The notes under the pieces: generated by a model | Databases searched by the model: none | Told to the model about the DNA's origin: nothing | Seen by the model: the letters and a program-made list of their open reading frames with translations, nothing else | NCBI RefSeq assembly: GCF_014642855.1 | Contig: NZ_BMJB01000002.1 | Coordinates: forward strand, 124,001-188,000 | Direction: 5' to 3' | Length of the DNA stretch: 64,000 bases | From: Edaphobacter acidisoli | Lineage (GTDB): Bacteria; Acidobacteriota; Terriglobia; Terriglobales; Acidobacteriaceae | In this document: positions 34,669 to 44,004 of the stretch, piece after piece | Layout: every line of letters begins with the position of its first letter | How positions within the stretch are numbered: the stretch's first letter is position 1 | Translations under genes and position numbers: made by a program

Positions 34669-35550
34669 ATGCCGGAAGGGAATGAGATTCACCGCTGGGC
34701 GGAGCGTCATGCGGTGGCGTTTGCCGGAAAGGCTGTACGGGTGGATGGGCCGCAGGGGCGATTCAGGGACTCGGATGTGCTGAATGGGCGGAAGCTCGCG
34801 CGGGTGATGGCCGTGGGCAAGCATCTTGGCTATGACTTCGGCAAAGACCGGATTCTACATGTTCATCTGGGATTGCAGGGGGACTTTACGGAAGGTTCTG
34901 GCCCGCTGCCCGACGTGCGCGGAGCGGTGAGGCTGCGTATGTGGAATGCGGCAGCTATCAAGCGGCCTGCTGAGCCGGGCGTGAGCAAACGGCACGGATG
35001 GTATTCAAGCGACGATGGCGCTGGGCATATTGCGCCGGAGAAGATTGCGTGGGTCGAGCTTCGTGGGCCGATGGATTGCACGGTCTACACTCAGGCTCAG
35101 TGGGAAAAGCTTTTGAAGCGGCTCGGGCCTGATCCGCTGAATGGCGATAGGCCGGAGCGGATGATTGAGAAGGTGAGGAAGAGCAAAAAGGCAATTGCAG
35201 AGATGCTGATGGATCAGTCGGTCGTGGCGGGCGTGGGGAACATCATTCGTGCGGAACTTCTGTTTCGCGCGCGACTGAGTCCCTTCACGGCTGGGACAGA
35301 GGTTGAGGAGAAGACGCTGCGGTCGATATGGAAGGATGCGGCTGCTTTGTTGAAGGCCGGGATGGTAGACCGAAGGATTGTCTCAACCAAGCCAACCGAT
35401 AGGCCGCACCGCAAGGGCAAGGTGTTGAAGGAAGAGGCGCACTATGTGTATCGGCGCAAGGGGCTGCCTTGTTTTGTCTGCGGAACGGAGGTCCGGAGGC
35501 AGGAGATGGCGGGCCGGAACCTGTTCTGGTGCCCGGGGTGCCAGGCATAG
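34669..35550 (+). CDS. Fpg/Nei-family DNA glycosylase
   Basis: Bifunctional base-excision repair glycosylase/AP lyase. The N-terminal MPEGNEIHR supplies the catalytic Pro/Glu, the beta-hairpin Lys is in VGKHLGYDF, and the helix-two-turn-helix is MDQSVVAGVGNIIRAELLF. The zinc finger near the C-terminus is CFVCG...CPGC, with the conserved Arg in AGRNLFWCP. The PEGN-IHR start is closer to the Nei-like branch than to MutM, so oxidised pyrimidines are a likely substrate. It lies between dnaK and dnaJ. Confidence 0.92.
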   Translation: MPEGNEIHRWAERHAVAFAGKAVRVDGPQGRFRDSDVLNGRKLARVMAVGKHLGYDFGKDRILHVHLGLQGDFTEGSGPLPDVRGAVRLRMWNAAAIKRPAEPGVSKRHGWYSSDDGAGHIAPEKIAWVELRGPMDCTVYTQAQWEKLLKRLGPDPLNGDRPERMIEKVRKSKKAIAEMLMDQSVVAGVGNIIRAELLFRARLSPFTAGTEVEEKTLRSIWKDAAALLKAGMVDRRIVSTKPTDRPHRKGKVLKEEAHYVYRRKGLPCFVCGTEVRRQEMAGRNLFWCPGCQA

Positions 35551-35631
35551 GTGCGGACTGCGGAAAAAAGTTTGAGTATGGATTAGGTTAGAGGTGCGGA
35601 TTCGCACTAGTTGCGGAGTGAAGAGAAGAAG

Positions 35632-36858
35632 ATGGCGACACAGACAAAGGACTACTACGGCGTACTTGGCGTGAAGAAGACGGCGTCGACGGAGGAGATA
35701 CGCAAGGCGTTCCGCAAACTCGCGCGTAAGTATCATCCCGATGTGAATCCCGGCGACAAAAAGGCCGAGGAGAAATTCAAGGAGATATCGGAAGCCAACG
35801 ATGTTTTGAGCGACGAGAAGAAGCGGAAGATCTATGACCAGTTCGGCTTCTACTCAGACAACATCGATCCTGCGGCTGCCGAGGCTGCTGCGCGCGGCGG
35901 GTATGGTCCCGGTGCGCACGGCGGGCGCACGCATGGCGGAGGACACACGCAGGAGGTTCCGTTCGACTTTGGTGGCTTTGATTTTTCCGACTACCAGGGT
36001 GGACAAGAGCAGCAGGCCGGCGGTGGGTTCGGCGGCAGCTTCCGCGATATCTTCAGCGGAATGTTCAACCGTGGTGGGGCTTCGGCTGCGCGCGGGCCTC
36101 AGCCGGGGTCTGATGTTGAGTATCAAGTAAGTATTGACTTCTGGACTGCGATACACGGAGGTGTGACTCGGCTGGAGATTCAACGGCAGGAAGTATGCCC
36201 GACCTGCAAAGGAAAGACGACAACCGGCGGGAGCGTGGAGTGTCCTGAGTGTCATGGCTCGGGACAAGTGACGCAGATGGGCGGGCGGATGAAGTTCAAC
36301 ATCCAGTGCCCGCGCTGCGGTGGTTCGGGCAAGGTGCAGCATACGTGTCCGACGTGTGACGGTGCGGGCGTGGTGACGAAGCGCGATCCGCTGGAGTTCC
36401 GTATCAAGCCGGGCACGCGTGATGGGCAGAGAATCAGGCTGGCAGGGAAGGGCAATGCTGGAACCGGTGGTGGCCCTGCGGGAGACTTGTATCTCATCAT
36501 CAAGGTTGGGACGAATCCGGTGTTCACGCGCACGGGCGATGACATTTACGTGACTGTCCCGATAACGATGACCGAGGCCGCGTTGGGTGCGAAGATCGAG
36601 GTGCCGACGATCGACACACATGACGGCGGCGGGCGGACCCAGTTGAAGATTCCGCCGGGGACGCAGAGCGGACAGAAGCTGCGCATGCGCGAGAAGGGCG
36701 TTCCTTCTGCCGCAAGCGAGGGCAAGCGTGGCGACCAGATCGTCGAGGTTAAGATTGTCGTGCCGAAGGTGCAGGATGAACGGTCGAAGGAGATTTTGCG
36801 CGAGCTGGCGAAACTGAATCCCGAGGACCCGAGAGAGGGATTGTTTGCAGGGGTCTAG
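35632..36858 (+). CDS. dnaJ: chaperone DnaJ (Hsp40)
   Basis: DnaJ delivers substrates to DnaK and stimulates its ATPase. The J domain (residues about 8-72) contains the essential HPD in [10 protein letters not shown] Gly/Phe-rich linker follows ([16 protein letters not shown]). The four zinc motifs are all present: [23 protein letters not shown] and CPTCDGAG (the first with Lys in place of Gly). The C-terminal beta-domains end the 408-residue chain. The start at 35632 gives [14 protein letters not shown]. It converges with an SDR gene, with a four-base overlap. Confidence 0.96.
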   Translation: MATQTKDYYGVLGVKKTASTEEIRKAFRKLARKYHPDVNPGDKKAEEKFKEISEANDVLSDEKKRKIYDQFGFYSDNIDPAAAEAAARGGYGPGAHGGRTHGGGHTQEVPFDFGGFDFSDYQGGQEQQAGGGFGGSFRDIFSGMFNRGGASAARGPQPGSDVEYQVSIDFWTAIHGGVTRLEIQRQEVCPTCKGKTTTGGSVECPECHGSGQVTQMGGRMKFNIQCPRCGGSGKVQHTCPTCDGAGVVTKRDPLEFRIKPGTRDGQRIRLAGKGNAGTGGGPAGDLYLIIKVGTNPVFTRTGDDIYVTVPITMTEAALGAKIEVPTIDTHDGGGRTQLKIPPGTQSGQKLRMREKGVPSAASEGKRGDQIVEVKIVVPKVQDERSKEILRELAKLNPEDPREGLFAGV

Positions 36859-37895
36859 CTCAACTGTGGATTGAGATTTTCGTCACGGCTAGGTGTCGAT
36901 ACCCTGAGTGTGAAGTCAATGGCTGGCGGATCGGTGGGCGAGGGGTTCGGCAGTAGAAAGTGGTTAGCGAGGCTGGTGATGTATTGGGTGGCTCCAGGTG
37001 CGATGGCTGCTGCGCGGGCCGCCAGCCAGGCCTGCGGGGTGATGGTGATCTCGGTGCGGCCTGCGGCTACCGCATCGTAGATTCTGTTGGCGGCGTAGTT
37101 GACAGAGGCAGCAATAACAGGCGTTTTCGCGGCGAGTACGAACCAGCGCTTCTCTTTTTTTGATTGGCCTATGAAGTGGGCATTGCTCTCGCCTCCCGTG
37201 CGCATCAAGCCGGGGCAGACTGTAGTTACGCGGATGCCTTTGTGGCGCAGTTCCGCGTGGAGGCCCTCGGAAAATCCTGTCAGCGCGAATTTGCTGGCCG
37301 TGTACGGCAGCATATGTGGCACGGCAATCTTTCCGCCGATGCTGGAGATGTTGACGATGGCAGCGTCGCCCTCATCACGGTTGCTATTGAGCATGTGGGG
37401 CAGCGCGGCGTGCGTGGTGTAGAGCGCGGCGAAGAAGTTGGTTGCCATGGCGCGGCGGTAAGCGGCCAGCGGCTGGTCTTCGACGGGGCCGACTTCTATG
37501 ATGCCCGCGTTGTTGATGAGGATGTCGATGCGGCCGAAGTGTTCGACGGCGTGCTCGATGAGCGTAGTGGCCTGTGCGGCGTCGGTGAGGTCGCAGGAGA
37601 CGATCTGTATGTCTTCGCTGGACTGGATGGCGTTGCGCTCAAGCAGCGTCTGGCGCGCGCGTGCGAGTTCGTCGTGGTTGCGGGCGGCGAGCACCAGTTT
37701 GGCTCCGGCGCGTCCGAAGCGTTCGGCCAGCGCAAGGCCCAATCCGCGCGATCCGCCGGTGATGACGACGATTTGGCCTAGGCGTGTCCGACGAGGACGG
37801 CGTGAAAACAATGCGCGGACTGCGACCACGGCGGCAATCCCGGCGGCTCCGGTAATGACTGCAGCTGAACCGAGGACGACTGTGGACTTCTTCAT
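36855..37895 (-). CDS. membrane-anchored short-chain dehydrogenase/reductase
   Basis: An SDR domain after an N-terminal membrane helix (about residues 5-28). The cofactor motif is [18 protein letters not shown], then [32 protein letters not shown], and the catalytic [15 protein letters not shown]. The C-terminal extension of some 80 residues ends in a proline-rich tail. ATG 37895 is chosen over 37922 because it starts directly at the helix. The substrate is unknown; the type is common as a lipid- or steroid-like oxidoreductase. It sits convergent to dnaJ and divergent to hspR. Confidence 0.87.
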   Translation of the reverse strand: MKKSTVVLGSAAVITGAAGIAAVVAVRALFSRRPRRTRLGQIVVITGGSRGLGLALAERFGRAGAKLVLAARNHDELARARQTLLERNAIQSSEDIQIVSCDLTDAAQATTLIEHAVEHFGRIDILINNAGIIEVGPVEDQPLAAYRRAMATNFFAALYTTHAALPHMLNSNRDEGDAAIVNISSIGGKIAVPHMLPYTASKFALTGFSEGLHAELRHKGIRVTTVCPGLMRTGGESNAHFIGQSKKEKRWFVLAAKTPVIAASVNYAANRIYDAVAAGRTEITITPQAWLAARAAAIAPGATQYITSLANHFLLPNPSPTDPPAIDFTLRVSTPSRDENLNPQLS

Positions 37896-37938
37896 ATGTG
37901 CCCCGCTCCGATACTTGTGCAAGGATAGCTGAGGATGG

Positions 37939-37959
37939 TTGACTTGTGTGGGCCGTCAA
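37939..37959 (+). promoter_or_regulatory. inverted repeat upstream of hspR
   Basis: TTGAC and GTCAA are separated by 11 bases, 45 bases before the hspR start. It resembles a relaxed HAIR element but has two extra bases between the half-site cores. Autoregulation by HspR is known in other bacteria, so it is a candidate site only. Confidence 0.35.
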
Positions 37960-38003
37960 GAGCTAGACTCTCGGTAAACGCATCAAAGGAATGGAGAAAG
38001 CGG

Positions 38004-38417
38004 ATGGCGACGAAGCGTAAGGGCAAGGGCGCGTACATGATCTCTGCGGTAGCGGAGATGTACGATATCCATCCGCAAACGCTCAGGCTGTATGAACGTG
38101 AAGGACTGCTACGTCCTTCGCGCAGCGAGGGAAACACACGACTCTATACCGATGAGGACTTGGAGCGGTTGGAGTTCATCCTTAACTTGGCCCGCGATCT
38201 GGGCGTGAACATTGCCGGTATCGCAATCGTGCTCCAGATGCGCGAGCGTATGGAAGAGATGAACCGACAGATGCAGGGTTTTGTTGATTACGTCCGTACG
38301 GAGATGCTATCCAGGATGCAGCAGCAACCTCCAGCAGGCTTGGTCCCTCTCCGGAGACCTGTCGTGATACCCCAGACGACGAAGGTGGTTTCAGTAAAGA
38401 GCGGCAAAAAGAAATAG
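38004..38417 (+). CDS. hspR: heat-shock repressor HspR (MerR family)
   Basis: MerR-type regulator that represses dnaK and related genes through HAIR operators, using DnaK as co-repressor in the studied cases. The DNA-binding domain is YMISAVAEMYDIHPQTLRLY, EREGLLRPSRSEGNTRLYT and DLERLEFILNLARDLGVNIA, a close HspR signature (the HPQTLRxYEREGLLxPxRxxGNTRxY core). A helical C-terminal region and a basic tail (VKSGKKK) follow. ATG 38004 has GGAGAAAG upstream; 37935 is rejected. The dnaK operator candidate lies 5.8 kb away. Confidence 0.9.
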   Translation: MATKRKGKGAYMISAVAEMYDIHPQTLRLYEREGLLRPSRSEGNTRLYTDEDLERLEFILNLARDLGVNIAGIAIVLQMRERMEEMNRQMQGFVDYVRTEMLSRMQQQPPAGLVPLRRPVVIPQTTKVVSVKSGKKK

Positions 38418-38546
38418 GTAAACGAGTTAGCCATGGGTTTCGTAGGTCACTGCCCTGATGGTGTCGGCGTGAAACCACTCCTCGCTGCTGCGATACACTG
38501 AAGATTCCTGCTTCAATTTTGATTTTGCGTTGTTTGCAAAGGTGAA

Positions 38547-39734
38547 ATGAGTGTATTGCTGAAGATTCTTTTCTGGATAGCGGTGACTGGTTCGGCAACC
38601 TCAACCATCTACTGTTTGATGGTGATCGTGGCAGCCGTGCGCTTTGGCCTCCGCAAACGACGCGAGGAACGCACCGCGACTGATTTCTTTCCCCCAGTCA
38701 GCGTGCTGAAGCCACTTCATGGCACTGAAGAGGGCATGGAGCGCAATCTGGAATCATTTTTTGAGCAGGATTATCCGGAGTTCGAACTGCTATTCTGCGC
38801 ACGATACGAGACGGACGAGGGCTTGCAGCTGGCGCGTAAGGTGGGTGCACGCTATCCACATATCGACGCAACGTACGTTACATGCGGAGAGCCCACACCT
38901 CAGTTTCACAACGCAAAGGTCTTCTCGCTGGCAAAGATGGACTCTGTGGCCAAGCACAATCTCTTCATCACAAGTGATGCAGACGTGCGGGTTCGCAAAG
39001 ACTACCTGCGACGCATGGTGCAGAATCTACGCGAGCCGAAAATGGGGCTGGCTTCGTGTATGTACCTAGGCAAGACGAACAGGGGAGCAGAAGCGGGCTT
39101 CTCATCGCAATTGGACGCGGTGGGTAAGAGCGTCGAGATGAGTTCCGGCGTACTGGTTGCCGACATGCTCGAAGGCACAAAGTTTGCGCTTGGAGCGTCA
39201 ATGGCGGTGCGAAGGCAGTCGTTCCAGCAGGCGGGTGGTTTCGGAGAGCTGGGACAGTTCTATGCCGACGATTTCGTGCTCGGGAATCGACTCGCTGCCA
39301 AGGGTGTTGGCGTACAGATGGCCACTCACGTTATCTGGCTAATGGTCATGGACACTCCATTCGGTCTCTCATTCCGCAACCAATTGCGTTGGATGCAGAG
39401 CACTCGACGGTCGCGCCCGTGGGGTCATCTGGGCAGCGGACTGACATTTGCCCTGCCGTTCGGGTTGCTCGGATTGTTGTGGGGCCTGTTGAGCGGCCAT
39501 GTTCTATTGGGCTTGATTTGGCTGGTTGTAATGGTGGTCAACCGCTGGCTTCAGGCCGGCGTAATCTTACGCGTGCTCGGTGATGATGAGTGGCTGCGTG
39601 GAACCCTGATTTATCCATTGCGCGATCTGCTGGGAAGTATTCTCTGGCTTGCCAGTTATGGTGGTGAAAACTTCTACTATCGCGGCAAGATCTACCACCT
39701 GAAAGAAGGTGGACGAGTCGAAGCCCCTGAATAA
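38547..39734 (+). CDS. GT21-type glycosyltransferase (HpnI-like)
   Basis: A membrane glycosyltransferase of the ceramide-glucosyltransferase / HpnI group. HpnI adds N-acetylglucosamine to bacteriohopanetetrol. The N-terminal helix (about 5-30) is followed by PPVSVLKPLHGTEEG, the metal-binding ITSDADVR, QFYADDFVLGNRLA (acidic D3 motif) and the QLRWMQSTRRSRP (QxxRW) motif, then C-terminal helices. All four GT21 motifs are present. No other hopanoid genes are near, so a hopanoid role is possible but unproven. Confidence 0.85.
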   Translation: MSVLLKILFWIAVTGSATSTIYCLMVIVAAVRFGLRKRREERTATDFFPPVSVLKPLHGTEEGMERNLESFFEQDYPEFELLFCARYETDEGLQLARKVGARYPHIDATYVTCGEPTPQFHNAKVFSLAKMDSVAKHNLFITSDADVRVRKDYLRRMVQNLREPKMGLASCMYLGKTNRGAEAGFSSQLDAVGKSVEMSSGVLVADMLEGTKFALGASMAVRRQSFQQAGGFGELGQFYADDFVLGNRLAAKGVGVQMATHVIWLMVMDTPFGLSFRNQLRWMQSTRRSRPWGHLGSGLTFALPFGLLGLLWGLLSGHVLLGLIWLVVMVVNRWLQAGVILRVLGDDEWLRGTLIYPLRDLLGSILWLASYGGENFYYRGKIYHLKEGGRVEAPE

Positions 39735-39742
39735 TCGCAACT

Positions 39743-41647
39743 CTATCGGTTGGTCAGTATCGTTTTGCCGCCAGAAGATGCAAGCACATGGACTGGAGCA
39801 AGTGTCACGAGCTCTGACTCGCGCTCCTTTGGTTCATACGTAAGCAGGAAAATGCGGTGTGGACCCGACCAGAGCTGCCGTAGAGTGGAATTCGTCTCGA
39901 AGATGTGCGGCGCATCGGGCCAAAAGCTACCGTACCAAAGGCCATTTACACGGCCGTCCACAACATGTATTTGTTGTTCCGTGTAGAAGACAAGCGTGGA
40001 CCCAGAGGTCAACTCGCCATCCAGCAGAATTAGATCGCCAGGCCCCATCACTTGTCTGATATCAAGCGCGAGCTGCTTTGATCCCAGTGTGGGATAGAAG
40101 CGGACGAGGCCCGTGTGCGCGGCAAGCAATGTCACTATCATTGATGAGGCAAGAGTCAGGTTTGCAACATAGGTAAAGCCTCGACGGCGAAGCAAGTAGC
40201 TTCCGAAACCAACGCCCAGCATACTGAGAGCCACAGCGATGAGTGGGCCTCGAAAGAGGCCCAGAGCTGCGCCTGTGAGATCGAAAAGATGGCCGAGCGA
40301 CAGGTTATAGAAACTGGGGTTGTTCTCAAGAAGCTTCGAGATATCAACTCCCGGAGTTGGATGCGGCGCAGTAACAGCGAAGTATCCGCAGACAGATGTA
40401 ATGGCGCCTGCTATCGGGACAAGAAACCATAAATGCCAGCGCAAGCAGATGCGGCGAGTGTCGCCAAGCCAGACGTCGGCACGCGCGAGTAGCCCGCCCG
40501 CAATCAACGCAAGTGCTGGAATTGCTGGAAGAGAGTAGTACTCTTGGCGGCTGGAGATCGAGAAAAATATGACAACGAGAGCAGTCCAAAGAACGAGCGA
40601 GAGCGCAGCCTCATACTCGCGCGCCGTAGCAAGAGAGCGACTCCTAAGGTGGTAGACATGTTTGATTATGGCTTCTGGAATGAACGTAGCCCAAGGCATA
40701 ACCCAGATCACGAGATAGGTCCAGAAGAGCCAGACGGGCGTCAGGCCATAGTCATGTGGAATGCGCTTACCGAGGAAACGCGCAAAGTGCTCGTTGTAGA
40801 GATAGAACCAAGCCCATCCTCCGCGTGCCGGTAATCCAAGTCCTGGAGGCAAAGCAATAGCCGGTGTGCGGAGAGCAGCAAGGATATGCCAAGGAGCAGC
40901 GATCACACTGAATACTGCTGCGCTTAGGAGAAGATGAAATTGGCTCAGCAGGCGCAACTGTCGCGTCAGCGCGAGATAGAGAACAGCAAACCCGACAGGG
41001 AAGATGACGCCTATCAGACCTTTCGTGAGAACGTTGAGCGCCATAACGGATGCAAAACCAAGGCATGGTAGCAATGCAGATTGTTGCCGTTCTCTGATAC
41101 GTTCCAACGCGATGAGGAAGCAGTGGACGCCAAGTGTCATCCAAAGCGCAAGCAGAATATCGGGGATGTAGAAGCGCGTATAAAGATAGGGTCCAATACT
41201 CGTGGCAACTGCAAGCGCCGAATAGAAGCCGCCACGGTCTGGGTGTGCTGCGGGCGAGACCTCGCTGAAGAGACGAATACCCAATGCATAGACGGCGAAA
41301 ATCAATACGAGCACGGAGAGTGCCAGAGGCAGTCGCGCGGCCCAGTCGTGAATCCCAAACACGTGCATTGAGCCAGCGGCCATCCAATACATCAGAGGAG
41401 GCTTATCGAAGAATCGGATCCCATTGACGTATGGCGTAACGTAGTCATGGCGTCGAAGCATCTCACGCGCTATCTCGATGTAGATGGAGTCAACATCGTC
41501 GAGCAATCCAGGCGTGAACAGGCCGCCAATCTGAAGTACGAGCCATGCAAGAGTAAGGATCGCAGCCGAGCGCAGGCTCCATCTGCGTACCGGTGTCGTT
41601 GTACCGGACGGAGCTGATTGTTGCGTGATGAGTGGCGCAGTAGTCAA
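39743..41647 (-). CDS. ArnT-like membrane glycosyltransferase (GT39/PMT family), copy A
   Basis: A 634-residue polytopic protein with about 12 helices. It begins a periplasmic loop with LLDDVDSIYIEIAREML, the acidic motif of lipid-phosphosugar-dependent transferases, then VNGIRFFDKPPLMYWM, VLTKGLIGVIFP and SISSRQEYYSLPAI. The C-terminal extracytoplasmic domain has WPDAPHIFETN. ArnT enzymes use undecaprenyl-phosphate sugars to modify lipid A or glycans. The paralogue at 44005-45936 lies inverted on the other side of sixA and ppx. Confidence 0.87.
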   Translation of the reverse strand: MTTAPLITQQSAPSGTTTPVRRWSLRSAAILTLAWLVLQIGGLFTPGLLDDVDSIYIEIAREMLRRHDYVTPYVNGIRFFDKPPLMYWMAAGSMHVFGIHDWAARLPLALSVLVLIFAVYALGIRLFSEVSPAAHPDRGGFYSALAVATSIGPYLYTRFYIPDILLALWMTLGVHCFLIALERIRERQQSALLPCLGFASVMALNVLTKGLIGVIFPVGFAVLYLALTRQLRLLSQFHLLLSAAVFSVIAAPWHILAALRTPAIALPPGLGLPARGGWAWFYLYNEHFARFLGKRIPHDYGLTPVWLFWTYLVIWVMPWATFIPEAIIKHVYHLRSRSLATAREYEAALSLVLWTALVVIFFSISSRQEYYSLPAIPALALIAGGLLARADVWLGDTRRICLRWHLWFLVPIAGAITSVCGYFAVTAPHPTPGVDISKLLENNPSFYNLSLGHLFDLTGAALGLFRGPLIAVALSMLGVGFGSYLLRRRGFTYVANLTLASSMIVTLLAAHTGLVRFYPTLGSKQLALDIRQVMGPGDLILLDGELTSGSTLVFYTEQQIHVVDGRVNGLWYGSFWPDAPHIFETNSTLRQLWSGPHRIFLLTYEPKERESELVTLAPVHVLASSGGKTILTNR

Positions 41648-41783
41648 AAGATTAAGATCAAAAGAATAGGTTAAACCTGCGCCACCATGGTCGCGATGTC
41701 AATTGCATAAATTGGGACTATGCACGATGACGTTGCGGTCTACACATGGCTGTTCTGTGGGCGCTGTAAAATCGAGAACAGCT

Positions 41784-42317
41784 ATGAACCTCTCCCTGCT
41801 TCGGCACGCCAGCGCGGGTACTCGCCGGTTAAACCCTATCATCGACGTCAAACGCTCGCTCGACAAGGATGGGAAAAAGTATTGCGTCCAGCTCGCGTGG
41901 GTACTGAACTCGCTCGATGTGCAATTCGACCTGATTGTCTCCAGTCCGCTTAAGCGCTGTCTGCAGACGGCTTCGCTTCTCGGCACCGAAACAGGCTACG
42001 AGTCCAAGATACTGCTCTCGAATGCTTTAGCGCCAGAGGCTACGCTGGCGGACTTTCAGAAACTGCTTTATGACTGCTCGAAGAGTGAGAATCTTCTACT
42101 CGTCGGGCATAATCCCAACATCACTCTCTTTCTGGGATCTCTGATTGCCAACGGAGGCAGCGCAACGCCGCGTATCCGGTTGAGAAAGGGCTCACTTGCG
42201 CGGCTCTCTCTCAATCGTGGCCCCGCAGTGCTTCAGACGCTGTTGGACCCGCGTACTGTCCGTGCCCTCTACGCCACCTCGACCAAGAGTTCGCGTCGGA
42301 AGACCTCACGGAAGTAA
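41784..42317 (+). CDS. sixA: phosphohistidine phosphatase SixA-like
   Basis: Histidine-phosphatase (RHG) fold of 177 residues. MNLSLLRHASAGTRR holds the catalytic RHA motif, LIVSSPLKRCLQTASLL the Arg of the second motif, and LLLVGHNPNITLFLG the second His. SixA removes phosphate from phosphohistidine proteins. ATG 41784 is chosen because an upstream start at 41703 would place 27 unrelated residues before the RHG core. It converges with and overlaps the ppx/gppA-like gene by 49 bases. Confidence 0.86.
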   Translation: MNLSLLRHASAGTRRLNPIIDVKRSLDKDGKKYCVQLAWVLNSLDVQFDLIVSSPLKRCLQTASLLGTETGYESKILLSNALAPEATLADFQKLLYDCSKSENLLLVGHNPNITLFLGSLIANGGSATPRIRLRKGSLARLSLNRGPAVLQTLLDPRTVRALYATSTKSSRRKTSRK

Positions 42318-43837
42318 GGAGCTTCTTTCTTGATTGACCATGCTTCCAGCTCCGCTCCGCCGCGCCCTGGAACCAGCTCGAGGACCACACGCTTGGGATA
42401 AACGTGTGTGCGTATCTTTACCACAGCGCTGGCGCGATCTTGATTCAAGGCTGCGGCCAGCCGCAGTATCACCACAGAGCGCATGACGTTCGTGTGCTCT
42501 TCAACCGGAATCGAGCGCATTAGTCTGTCCATGGGGTCGGGCCGCGTCTTGCCCAGGTAACGCGCAATTGCGCTCACGATGGCGCGTTGTTCAGGCGAGA
42601 AGCCGAATATCTCTGAGTTGGCAATGATGTACTGTGTGTGTCGATGATGGCCTTGGTGGTTCATGAACTTGCCAGCTTCCTGCATCATTGCGGCAGATTC
42701 AAGCCACAGCCTATACTCTGCGGGAAGTTCATGCACACGGTCCAGCGCATCGAACAATTGGGCTACGTGCTGGCGCACGGGCTCTACCTTGCGTTGTTCG
42801 ATGTTGTAGCGCTTGCAAACTTCCAGTACGCCAGCCCATCGTTCTCCTTCCATCTTCTGGTGCACCGATGTCCGTAGATCGGCTTCGGCTAGCATCTGCG
42901 CCAGCATGCCATCACGCAGGCCAAGCGGCGAGTAACGATACCCCTTCAACTTCATCCGATCCAGCAGATCGGCATAGACGAACGCTCCTCCGACGATAAT
43001 TTCCGAACGTCTCGGCCCGATTCCCTGAATTGACGCGCGTTCGGCATTGGTCATCTTTGCAAGTCTTTCCGCAAGTTTGCGAACTTCTGTCGTGTTTGCT
43101 GTCATCGCACCAACGTGGTCAATTCGCTTTCTTGCGAGCGACTTTTTCCCCTTTGCGGTATGCGCATTGCGTGCGTGGCCACTGGCCTCAGCTAGCGCTG
43201 CTGCTGTACCTGATGTCGCAATGACCAGCGACACCCGTGGCGTGCCAAGCCTGCGCTCCGCCTTGCGTAGTTCACGGTCGATGTACTGTTTCAGCCGCGC
43301 GATATCTTCCTTGGTCGGAGGATCGCCGCGAAGAAATTCTTCCTGCAGTCGCACCGCGCCAAGCGACAGACTCACCATCGACTTTATGCGTCCGCCTTCC
43401 GAAACCGTAACCTCGCAGCTTCCACCCCCAAGATCGATGAGCAGGCACCGCCCGCGCGCGCCCACTTCATGTGTCACGACGCCTAGATGAATCAAGCGGC
43501 CTTCCTCCAGGCCGGAGATCACCTCAACGTTCCACCCCGTCGCCGAGCGCACCCACTCCGTGAATGCGTCTGCGTTGCGTGCATCGCGCATGGCGCTGGT
43601 TGCCACCACGCGCACCTTGTCAACGACATGCATCTGAACGGCCTTGTGAAACCGCCTGAGTGCACGGATCGTCGCGGCCATTGCCTCAGGTGAAATGGAG
43701 CCGGTCTGAAACACGCTCTCACCCAGTCGCGTCACCTCGCGGTCCTCGTGGAGTGTCTTCAGCCGGTGCATCTGTACAGCGGCGATCTTTAATCGGCATG
43801 AATTGGACCCAATGTCGATGGCGGCAAATGTTGGCAT
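42269..43837 (-). CDS. Ppx/GppA-family exopolyphosphatase/pppGpp phosphatase
   Basis: ASKHA-fold phosphatase that degrades polyphosphate or pppGpp. FAAIDIGSNSCRLKIA is the first phosphate-binding motif, LLIDLGGGSCEVTV the second, and GPRRSEIIVGGAFVYADLL the third. The C-terminal part (about residues 310-510) holds an HD-like helical domain with NHQGHHRHTQYIIANSEIFGF in two pieces. It is 522 residues from 43837 (AAGGGG upstream), the length of the two-domain form. Polyphosphate and stringent-response roles cannot be told apart. sixA overlaps at the 3' end. Confidence 0.9.
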   Translation of the reverse strand: MPTFAAIDIGSNSCRLKIAAVQMHRLKTLHEDREVTRLGESVFQTGSISPEAMAATIRALRRFHKAVQMHVVDKVRVVATSAMRDARNADAFTEWVRSATGWNVEVISGLEEGRLIHLGVVTHEVGARGRCLLIDLGGGSCEVTVSEGGRIKSMVSLSLGAVRLQEEFLRGDPPTKEDIARLKQYIDRELRKAERRLGTPRVSLVIATSGTAAALAEASGHARNAHTAKGKKSLARKRIDHVGAMTANTTEVRKLAERLAKMTNAERASIQGIGPRRSEIIVGGAFVYADLLDRMKLKGYRYSPLGLRDGMLAQMLAEADLRTSVHQKMEGERWAGVLEVCKRYNIEQRKVEPVRQHVAQLFDALDRVHELPAEYRLWLESAAMMQEAGKFMNHQGHHRHTQYIIANSEIFGFSPEQRAIVSAIARYLGKTRPDPMDRLMRSIPVEEHTNVMRSVVILRLAAALNQDRASAVVKIRTHVYPKRVVLELVPGRGGAELEAWSIKKEAPYFREVFRRELLVEVA

Positions 43838-44004
43838 TTCGCTGATCATCCCCTTACGGCTGAAAATCCTACACAAGCAAGATACATCCCTCCCGCACCC
43901 TGACTGCTCTCAGATGCATCCAACCCGTGACATTTGCAGTTATGGGTGTCTTTGTATGCCTAAAGGCTGCGGTTCCAGATATCCTATAAATACCTCCTGA
44001 GCTG

